Of a stretch of 21,378 nucleotides of DNA, positions 7,047 through 14,909 are shown piece after piece. The stretch spans positions 1-21,378 of the forward strand of contig JAQVEQ010000018.1 in assembly GCA_028697875.1 (NCBI GenBank), in the 5' to 3' direction. Position numbers and translations under genes: made by a program. The notes under the pieces were generated by a model. It saw only the letters and a list, made by a program, of their open reading frames with translations, searched no databases and was not told where the DNA came from. The stretch's first letter is position 1; every line of letters begins with the position of its first letter. Source of the DNA: Novosphingobium sp. GTDB taxonomy: Bacteria > Pseudomonadota > Alphaproteobacteria > Sphingomonadales > Sphingomonadaceae.

Positions 7047-7349
7047 TTACCCGGCGGCGAATTCGTCGAGCGCGGCGCGAAACTTGCGCAGAACCACCGG
7101 ATCGCCGGGCGCGGCATCCAGTGCTTCTTCGGCAAGGTCCATCAGAGGCCCCGCCTGGAAGCTCGCGGCGAGGCCTTTCAGCCGCATGGCCGCGACGTTC
7201 CAGTTGCCGTCGCAACGGGCACGGCCGAGCAGGTCGACCTGATGCACGAGGCTGTCGCGGAACGCATTGCGCAGTTCGGCCAGCAGCTCGGGATCGTTCC
7301 CGGCCGCAGCCGCCAAAGTCGCATCGAGAGCCCCAAATTCGAATGCCAT
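7047..7349 (-). CDS. Hpt-fold protein without the phosphoacceptor histidine
   Basis: The product is a 100-aa, helical, acidic protein. The segment NVAAMRLKGLAASF (51-64) aligns with the Hpt phosphotransfer motif AAHTLKGSAAS and conserves the Leu-Lys-Gly core. Met55 (codon 7187-7185) occupies the position of the phosphorylated His. Upstream, ELRNAFRDSLVHQVDLLGRA fits the preceding helix of the four-helix bundle. Hpt proteins normally relay phosphate between receiver domains. Without the histidine this protein could only bind a receiver or kinase partner, or compete with a true Hpt. ATG7349 is the first in-frame start after the divergent intergenic region. A CtrA-like box lies 23 nt upstream. 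It heads the minus-strand cluster that includes the kinase-like gene, whose own phosphoacceptor His is also missing. Confidence 0.82.
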   Translation of the reverse strand: MAFEFGALDATLAAAAGNDPELLAELRNAFRDSLVHQVDLLGRARCDGNWNVAAMRLKGLAASFQAGPLMDLAEEALDAAPGDPVVLRKFRAALDEFAAG

Positions 7350-7418
7350 TGGATCGCACTAGCGCAAGAAGGTTAAGCTGGGGTTTATCAGTTGCCCAAG
7401 CATGATATGCTGTATTTC
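7350..7418. promoter_or_regulatory. Divergent promoter region between the Hpt-like and TipN-like genes
   Basis: This short AT-richer spacer must hold the promoters of both divergent transcripts. It contains the TTAA-N7-TTTA box at 7373-7387. In the plus direction TATGCT at 7406-7411 is a weak -10 candidate, 16 nt after TTTATC (7384-7389). That would place the start point close to ATG7419. I cannot identify a confident sigma-70 -35/-10 pair in either direction. Confidence 0.45.
7373..7387. promoter_or_regulatory. Candidate CtrA box in the divergent region
   Basis: TTAA-N7-TTTA on the plus strand (TAAA-N7-TTAACC on minus) differs from the CtrA consensus TTAA-N7-TTAA at one base. The perfect half faces the Hpt-like gene and ends 23 nt before its ATG, the same spacing as the site before the DUF2336 gene. 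It could control both divergent genes. Confidence 0.45.
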
Positions 7419-9983
7419 ATGAGCGGAAGGTCACGGATCGTGTCCATCGGTTCCGGGGAGGAACCGGTCGGGGGGCAACAGGAAGCAGCGACGGCACCGG
7501 AGGAAGTGCTGTCGCTCGACGAGGCGTGGGAGGAAGCGGAGGAGCCGAAAATGGCACCGCCCCGGCGCCTTCCATGGCTTTTCCCCTCGCTTGCCGTCCT
7601 CCTCATCCTGGGCTGGACCGGTTTCTTCGGCTGGGTCCATCAGCGGGAAATACTGGCCGGAGCGAGCCCCGCCCAATGGAGCGACTGGATCGTTGCCTGG
7701 GCCGTACCGGTATTGCTGGTGGTCGCCCTCTGGCTGCTGGCCATGCGCACCAGCTTGCGCGAGACGCATCGCTTCAACGACGCGGCACGCGCTTTGTCGC
7801 TGGAGTCCGCGCAACTGGAAGAGCGCCTGGCCACGGTCAATCGCGAACTGAGCCTCGCACGGGAATTCATCGCCTCGCAATCGCGCGACCTCGAAGCGCT
7901 GGGCCGGGTCGCGAGCGAACGCATTTCCCAACACGCCGACCGGCTGGCCGGCCTGATCTCCGATAACGGCACACAGGTCGCATCGATCGCAAGTGTCAGT
8001 TCCAATGCGCTGGAGAACATGGCCAAACTGCGCAACGAATTGCCGGTTATCGCCAATTCCGCGCGCGACGTAACCAACCAGATCGGTAATGCCGGGCGCA
8101 CCGCACAGGGGCAATTGCAGGAACTCGTCAGCGGGTTCCACCGGCTCAATACTTTCGGCGAAGCGAGCGAAAGGCAGGTCCAGGCACTGCGGGTGCAAGT
8201 CGATGCCGCCCTGGCCGCCTTCGAAGCACAGGCCTCGCAGCTGGACGAGATCGCCACGGCCCGTTTCGCTGCTCTCGGCGAACGTAGCTCGGCCTTTCGC
8301 GCCGAGCTGGACGGTCAGGAAGTGGAAGCGCTGGCAGCCATCCGCCGCCGCGCGGAAACCCTGTCGCAGGAACTGGCCGCTGCGCGCGAACAATTCGCCA
8401 GCGAAGAGACCCAGTCTCTCGATGCCCTGCGAACACACCTGTCCACGCTGGGCGACCATAGCGCGAAGCTGGGTGAGGAAATTCGCCGGACCGAGAGCGA
8501 GGCTCTCGCGGCTTGGCAGGCGGCGGTCGGGAAACTCGAAGCCCAATTGCGCAATGCCGCGGCCGAAGCCGAACGAATCGACGCGGCATCCCGCGAAGCG
8601 GCCGAAACAAGCCGCACCGCGTGGGATGCGGAAATCACGCGGCGCCGCGAACAGGCCGAAAACTGGCACGCCGAACAGCTTGCCGTCACCGAGCAGCAGC
8701 TTGCCAAACTCGATGCCGCGATTGCCGAGCGCCGCGACGCCCACCTCGCGAAGAGCCGCGAACTGACCGAACATGCCCATGCGCTGACTGCCCGCCTCGG
8801 CGAACTGGAGGCGCAGGTCGAGCAGATCGCCGCGCAAGGCGGAACCGTCCGCGAAGAACTGACCTCGGCGCTCGGCGAACTGTCGGCCACACTCGCCAAG
8901 AGCCGCGAAGCCTTGGCCGGTACGGACAAGGCCATCGCGTCCCTGACGGACGACAGCATTCGCCTGCTCGAAATCATCCAAGCTGGCGCCCAGCACAGCG
9001 TGGAAGACCTCCCCGCCGCGATCGCCACTGCCGAACGGCGCCTGACCGGCCTTGCCGACGGCGTCGAATCGCTCGGCCTGATGATCAACGAAGCGAACGA
9101 GAAGGGGCGCTCGCTTTCGGACTACGTCATCGCTGCGCAGCGCGACGGCCATGCGGCGATGAACGAAACCGAGCACTTGCACGCGGCCCTCGCGGCACGG
9201 AACGAGGAACATGCCGCGCGCATCGCGCAATTGCGGGCCGAACTGGCAGCCTTGGGCGAAGAAAGCGAAGCTCTCGCCACCCATCGCGAACAGCAACTGC
9301 GCGGCGTGCTCGATGCGCTTTCCGAAGCGACCCGTTCGGTCGTGGCGGAACTGGAAGAAAACAGCGCAGACGCCGCCGCCAAGCTGGCGGAACGGATCGG
9401 CGAGGACAGCGCCGCGGCAATCGACCGGGCCGTCAGGAACCGCACGGCGGAAGCCGTCGGCCAGCTCGAACAGGCCGCGGCCCATGCCTCGGGCGTGAGC
9501 CGCGAAGCGGCGGTCCAGCTGCGGGACCAGCTCGCCAAGGTGGGCGAACTGACCGCCCACCTCGAAAACCGCGTCGCCCATGCGCGCCAGCGCGCCGAAG
9601 AACAGGTCGATAACGATTTCGCCCGGCGCGTGGCACTGATTACCGAATCGCTCAATTCCAACGCCATCGACATCGCCAAGGCGCTCTCCAACGAAGTGAC
9701 CGACATGGCATGGGCGGCATATCTGCGGGGCGACCGGGGCATCTTCACCCGCCGCGCCGTGCGTCTGCTGGACAATGCGGAAAGCCGGGCGGTGCTGGAA
9801 ATCTACGAAAGCGACATCGATTTCCGCGAGCATGTGAACCGCTTCGTCCACGACTTCGAAGCCATGCTGCGTCAGTTGCTGTCCACGCGCGACGGCCACG
9901 CGCTCAGCGTGACTCTGCTGTCCTCTGATATGGGCAAGCTCTATGTTGCGCTGGCGCAGGCGATCGAACGCCTGCGCGAATAA
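7419..9983 (+). CDS. Two-TM long coiled-coil protein, TipN-like polarity factor candidate
   Basis: The product is 854 aa from ATG7419. An acidic N-terminal tail (residues 24-44, rich in Glu) is followed by membrane helices at about 53-72 and 90-109. Next comes about 640 residues of Ala/Glu/Arg/Gln-rich heptad-like sequence, and then a distinct C-terminal domain (about 751-854) with GDRGIFTRRAVRLLDN, VNRFVHDFEAMLR and VTLLSSDMGKLYVALAQAIE. No cysteine is present. Length, two N-terminal helices and the long coiled coil match Caulobacter TipN, the new-pole birth-scar protein that orients the division axis and flagellum placement. The assignment is by architecture, not by alignment. Other in-frame starts are TTG7392 (GGGG 8 nt upstream) and ATG7407. 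None has a strong Shine-Dalgarno, so the exact start is uncertain. It is divergent from the Hpt-like gene. Its stop codon directly abuts that of the convergent DUF1467 gene. Confidence 0.85.
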   Translation: MSGRSRIVSIGSGEEPVGGQQEAATAPEEVLSLDEAWEEAEEPKMAPPRRLPWLFPSLAVLLILGWTGFFGWVHQREILAGASPAQWSDWIVAWAVPVLLVVALWLLAMRTSLRETHRFNDAARALSLESAQLEERLATVNRELSLAREFIASQSRDLEALGRVASERISQHADRLAGLISDNGTQVASIASVSSNALENMAKLRNELPVIANSARDVTNQIGNAGRTAQGQLQELVSGFHRLNTFGEASERQVQALRVQVDAALAAFEAQASQLDEIATARFAALGERSSAFRAELDGQEVEALAAIRRRAETLSQELAAAREQFASEETQSLDALRTHLSTLGDHSAKLGEEIRRTESEALAAWQAAVGKLEAQLRNAAAEAERIDAASREAAETSRTAWDAEITRRREQAENWHAEQLAVTEQQLAKLDAAIAERRDAHLAKSRELTEHAHALTARLGELEAQVEQIAAQGGTVREELTSALGELSATLAKSREALAGTDKAIASLTDDSIRLLEIIQAGAQHSVEDLPAAIATAERRLTGLADGVESLGLMINEANEKGRSLSDYVIAAQRDGHAAMNETEHLHAALAARNEEHAARIAQLRAELAALGEESEALATHREQQLRGVLDALSEATRSVVAELEENSADAAAKLAERIGEDSAAAIDRAVRNRTAEAVGQLEQAAAHASGVSREAAVQLRDQLAKVGELTAHLENRVAHARQRAEEQVDNDFARRVALITESLNSNAIDIAKALSNEVTDMAWAAYLRGDRGIFTRRAVRLLDNAESRAVLEIYESDIDFREHVNRFVHDFEAMLRQLLSTRDGHALSVTLLSSDMGKLYVALAQAIERLRE

Positions 9984-10286
9984 TCAGTTGCGGTAGATAG
10001 CGGGTTCGTCCGCCGCACCCGGCGGTTCGCCGAACATGTTGAGATCGTCTATCTCGATCCAGCCATTGACGTAGTTGGCGTAGTATAACGCACAGAGAAT
10101 GGCGGCCAGCACAGTGGCCCGCAGGATCAGCTTGCCCGGACGGAAATGGGCCGGGGCACTGTCTGCCTGGCCGGGCACCTTGCCCAGCCCGGCCTCGTCA
10201 TGGGTACGCACGCCGAAAGGCAGCAGGATGAAGGCGCACCCCACCCATAGCAGCCAGTAAATCGCGAGCACGGAGGTCCATTTCAT
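9984..10286 (-). CDS. DUF1467-family small membrane protein
   Basis: The product is 100 aa with predicted membrane helices at about 3-25 and 53-72 separated by a polar loop (residues 27-50). The pattern MKWTSVLAIYWLLWVGCAFILLPFGVRTHDE is characteristic of DUF1467, a small alphaproteobacterial family of unknown function that sits beside rnj. The frequent pairing with RNase J may reflect only operon position. ATG10286 lies 5 nt after the rnj stop, so translation is probably coupled, and it is the last gene of the nuo-to-rnj operon. Its TGA (9986-9984) touches the TAA of the convergent coiled-coil gene with no bases between. Confidence 0.9.
   Translation of the reverse strand: MKWTSVLAIYWLLWVGCAFILLPFGVRTHDEAGLGKVPGQADSAPAHFRPGKLILRATVLAAILCALYYANYVNGWIEIDDLNMFGEPPGAADEPAIYRN
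10004..10035. terminator. Weak hairpin near the convergent gene ends
   Basis: CCGCCG at 10010-10015 and CGGCGG at 10020-10025 form a 6-bp GC stem with a 4-nt loop. Flanking GTTCG (10004-10008) and CGAAC (10031-10035) can add an outer stem. It lies 26 bp past the coiled-coil gene stop, inside the 3' end of the DUF1467 gene. There is no T-tract, so it is at best a poor intrinsic terminator and may be fortuitous. Confidence 0.2.
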
Positions 10287-10291
10287 CGGCC

Positions 10292-11934
<1,643 letters not shown>

Positions 11935-11938
<4 letters not shown>

Positions 11939-12714
11939 CGGGCAGCGGCCTTTTCCGCCAGGATCGCCAAGCCTTCCAGCGTCAGTTCCGCATCGACCGC
12001 GTCGAAAATCCCGGTATGCCTGTCGAACAGGATGGCAAGACCGCCAGTGGCAATCACTTTGGCAGGCCGGCCGATTTCCTTGCGCAGGCGGGCGATCAGT
12101 CCTTCCATCATGGCGACATAGCCCCAGAACACTCCGATCAGCATCTGATCCTCGGTATTGCGGCCGATCACGCTGTCCGATCGCGGGGCCTCAATGGCGA
12201 TACGCGGCAGCTTGGCCGTGTTGCCGACCAGTGCGTCGAGCGAAAGGTTGATCCCCGGCGCGATGATCCCGCCCTTGTAGGCGCCATTGAAGTCGACCAC
12301 GTCGAACGTCGTCGCGGTCCCGAAATCGACCACGATCACATCGCAATTGTACTTGGCGTGGGCCGCGATAGCGTTGACCGCGCGGTCCGCACCGAGCGAG
12401 CGCGGTTCGTCCACATCGATCTCGATCCCCCAAACCGCCTTGCCTTCGCCCGCGACCAACGGAACGATATGAAAATAGTTCTGCGACAACACATCGAGGT
12501 TGTGCAGCGCGCGCGGAACCACGGTGGAAATGATGATCTGCGTTACCTGATCGCGCGTGATCCCCTTGATCGCCATGAGCTGCATCAGCCACACCGCATA
12601 TTCGTCGCCCGTGCGGCGCGGATCGGTGGCGATGCGCCAGCGCGCCTTGATCTCCTGCCCTTCGAAGAGGGCGAAAACGACATTGGTGTTGCCGGCATCG
12701 ATCGCGAGCAGCAT
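11935..12714 (-). CDS. coaX: Type III pantothenate kinase
   Basis: The product is 259 aa, catalysing ATP-dependent phosphorylation of pantothenate, the first step of coenzyme A synthesis. The family phosphate-binding motif DAGNTNVVF is at 6-14. GADRAVNAIAA (108-118) and VVDFGTATTFDVVD (128-141) carry the conserved Asp and Thr residues of the ASKHA fold. GGIIAPGI is at 148-155 and VIATGGLA at 220-227. ATG12714 was chosen because AAGGAGA (12722-12728) lies 7 nt upstream and the family begins M-x-L-x-x-D-x-GNT. A start at 12816 would add 34 non-conserved residues inside birA. It lies 13 nt after the birA stop and overlaps rnj by 4 nt. The order birA-coaX is common, and both genes concern cofactor metabolism linked to acetyl-CoA. 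Confidence 0.96.
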
Positions 12715-12721
12715 GGGAAAC

Positions 12722-12728
12722 TCTCCTT
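12722..12728 (-). promoter_or_regulatory. Shine-Dalgarno fixing the coaX start
   Basis: AAGGAGA on the minus strand lies 7 nt before ATG12714 and overlaps the first base of the birA stop codon (12730-12728). Ribosomes ending birA can thus re-initiate on coaX. Confidence 0.75.
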
Positions 12729-13444
12729 CAGGCGAAAACGTCGCCTGCGTGGACGATACGGACCGATCCATCGGCCAGTGCCAAACGCAGCGCCCCATCC
12801 GGATCGAGGCCCGCAAAGGTCCCCTTCACGGGCTCTGCCCCTGGCCCCAGCACCTTCAGCGGCGTTCCCGGCGGGTGGGCGACTGACTGCCAGCGCGACA
12901 GCAGCGGTTCAAGCCCGTATTGCCGCCAGCGCACCAATTCTGCAGCGAATGACGTTGTAAGTGTCCTGGCGAACACATCGCGATCCGGCGCCGGGCCCAG
13001 TGCCGAGAGGGCCATGGCCGGGCGATCCGGCAAATCAGGCGCGGAATCCAGGTTGACGCCTATGCCGACAACCACCACGCCCCCCACGGCTTCGAGCAGA
13101 ATCCCTGCCAGCTTGGCTCTGCCCAGCAAGAGGTCATTGGGCCACTTGAGCTGAAGCTCCGGGCGGCCGGACAGGAACTGCGACACGGCGTCCCAGACCG
13201 CCAGACCGGCCACGAAGGCCAGGCTCGATACCGGCGGGTCGCCTGGCCCCGGCCGGACCAATGTAGAGCCCATGAAATTACCCGCGCCGTCAAACCACTC
13301 CCGCCCCTGCCGTCCGCGTCCGGCGGTCTGGCGATCGGCGACAAGCCAATACCCTTCCGGTACGGCCTCGCCCGCGCGCAACCGCGCAGCCAAGTCCGCA
13401 TTGGTGGAGCCGGTTTCAGGGACGGTTTGGACTAGGGGAACCAA
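12728..13444 (-). CDS. birA: Biotin-[acetyl-CoA-carboxylase] ligase, catalytic-only form
   Basis: It attaches biotin to the carboxyl-carrier domains of acetyl-CoA carboxylase and related enzymes by way of biotinyl-AMP. The product is 238 aa from TTG13444. The catalytic motifs are ETGSTNADL (10-18), the biotin/ATP loop GRGRQG (42-47), KWPNDLLL (100-107) with Lys111 in KLAGILLE, and GIGVNL (127-132). A C-terminal SH3-like domain follows. There is no N-terminal helix-turn-helix, so it is a monofunctional ligase and not the E. coli-type bio repressor. The start is uncertain: TTG13444 follows the nuoN stop by one base (TGAGTTG), TTG13456 overlaps it, and GTG13492 would add 16 residues lying inside nuoN. 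None has a strong Shine-Dalgarno, which fits translation coupled to nuoN. Confidence 0.94.
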   Translation of the reverse strand: MVPLVQTVPETGSTNADLAARLRAGEAVPEGYWLVADRQTAGRGRQGREWFDGAGNFMGSTLVRPGPGDPPVSSLAFVAGLAVWDAVSQFLSGRPELQLKWPNDLLLGRAKLAGILLEAVGGVVVVGIGVNLDSAPDLPDRPAMALSALGPAPDRDVFARTLTTSFAAELVRWRQYGLEPLLSRWQSVAHPPGTPLKVLGPGAEPVKGTFAGLDPDGALRLALADGSVRIVHAGDVFA

Positions 13445-13445
13445 C

Positions 13446-14909
13446 TCAAGCAGCAAAGAACAAGGCGGCTGCCGCCTTGTCCGCCAGTTCACCCATCCAC
13501 TTGGTCAGAAGGTATCCCAGCGGCGAAATGAACAGGGCGGAAACCACCAGCAGCGCCCAGTGGGCCCAGTCGCTCGTCCCCTTCACCACATCGGCCGGTT
13601 CGTCGAAATACATCACCTTCACCACCTTGAGATAGTAGAAGGCACCAATCACCGAAGCGGCGATACCGATGGCGGCTAGCGGGATCATCCCGGCATCGAC
13701 CGCGGCTTGGAATACCACGAACTTGCCCCAGAAACCGAACAGCGGAGGAATGCCCGCGAGGCTGAACATCACCGCGGCGAGGCACAGGGCGATCAGCGGG
13801 CGCGTGCGCGACAGGCCGGCGATTTCGGGAATGCCTTCCACCGGCGTGCCGTCCGCATCCTTGAGCATCAGCACGGCGACGAAGCCGCCGACCGTCATCG
13901 CCACGTAGATGACGAGATAGACCAGCATGGCGGATGCGCCCTGCTGCGTCCCCGTGGCGAGGCCTATCAGCAGGAAGCCGACGTTGTTGATCGAGGAATA
14001 GGCGAGCAGGCGCTTGATATTGATCTGGCCGATCGCCCCCAGCGCACCGACGATGATTGAGGCCAACGCGGCGAAGATTACGATCTGCTGCCAGGCAGCT
14101 GCCTGTGTGCCGAAGGCGTCGAGCGCGACGCGCATGGCGAGCGCCAGCGCGGCAACCTTGGGCGCCGAGGCGAAGAAGGCCGTGACCGGCGTCGGCGCGC
14201 CTTCGTAGACGTCCGGCGTCCACATGTGGAACGGTACCGCGCTGATCTTGAAGGCAAGGCCCGCCAGCACGAAGATCAGGCCGAACAGCGCCCCCATCGA
14301 CATTTCGCCGGTAAGCGCGGCACGGATGCCGTCGAAGTGGGTCGTGCCGGTGAAGCCGTAAGTCAGGCTCATGCCGAACAGCAGGATGCCCGAAGCCAGC
14401 GCGCCCAGCACGAAGTACTTGAGGCCGGCTTCGGCCGACCGCCCGTCGTTCCGCAGGAACGCGGCGAGGACGTAAGCGGCAAGGCTGTTCAGTTCGAGGC
14501 CGATATACAGCGCCAGGAGATCGGTCGCCGAAACCATGATGCCCATGCCGACCGTCGCGAAGAGGATCAGCACCGGGAATTCGGCGCGCATGGCGCCGGC
14601 GCGTTCGAAGTACGCGGGCGCGACAAGCAATGTCATGCCGGACGCCGCGTAGATCAGGAGCTTGGCAAAGACCGCGAAGGCATCGACGCGCAACTGGCCG
14701 CCGAACGCAACCGTGTCCGCGCCCATCGCGCCGCCGCAGAGCGCGGGAGCGGCAAGGAAAGCGCAAACCGCGAGCAGGGCGACGCCGATGTAGCTGATCG
14801 CACGGGCCGACTTGTCACCCGCCCAGGCCGCCACCAGCAGCAGGACGAGGCCTGATGCACTCAGCAGGACTTCGGGTGCTACAAGCGAAAGGGAAGCTGC
14901 GAGATCCAT
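13446..14909 (-). CDS. nuoN: NADH-quinone oxidoreductase subunit N
   Basis: The product is 487 aa, an antiporter-like membrane-arm subunit of complex I with about 14 helices that contributes to proton pumping. Recognisable pieces include a conserved ALYIGLELNSLAAYVL segment holding the functional Glu of TM5, the antiporter-type VPFHMWTPDVYEGAPTP, FFASAPKVAALALAMR and LLAYSSINNVGFLLIGL. ATG14909 overlaps the nuoM stop by one base (TGATG) and has GGGGAGG 7 nt upstream. A TTG three bases earlier (14912) is in frame but less likely. It is followed by birA almost without a gap. Confidence 0.97.
   Translation of the reverse strand: MDLAASLSLVAPEVLLSASGLVLLLVAAWAGDKSARAISYIGVALLAVCAFLAAPALCGGAMGADTVAFGGQLRVDAFAVFAKLLIYAASGMTLLVAPAYFERAGAMRAEFPVLILFATVGMGIMVSATDLLALYIGLELNSLAAYVLAAFLRNDGRSAEAGLKYFVLGALASGILLFGMSLTYGFTGTTHFDGIRAALTGEMSMGALFGLIFVLAGLAFKISAVPFHMWTPDVYEGAPTPVTAFFASAPKVAALALAMRVALDAFGTQAAAWQQIVIFAALASIIVGALGAIGQINIKRLLAYSSINNVGFLLIGLATGTQQGASAMLVYLVIYVAMTVGGFVAVLMLKDADGTPVEGIPEIAGLSRTRPLIALCLAAVMFSLAGIPPLFGFWGKFVVFQAAVDAGMIPLAAIGIAASVIGAFYYLKVVKVMYFDEPADVVKGTSDWAHWALLVVSALFISPLGYLLTKWMGELADKAAAALFFAA

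Noticed and set aside
5832..7376. Plus-strand open frame of 514 codons opposite the 402-aa and Hpt-like genes
   Set aside because: No Shine-Dalgarno, no motifs, Gln/Arg/Pro-rich. It overlaps two better-supported minus-strand genes.
7431..9899. Minus-strand open frame of 822 codons opposite the coiled-coil gene
   Set aside because: The plus strand shows membrane helices, heptads and a conserved-looking C-terminus. The minus frame shows none and is a GC-bias shadow.
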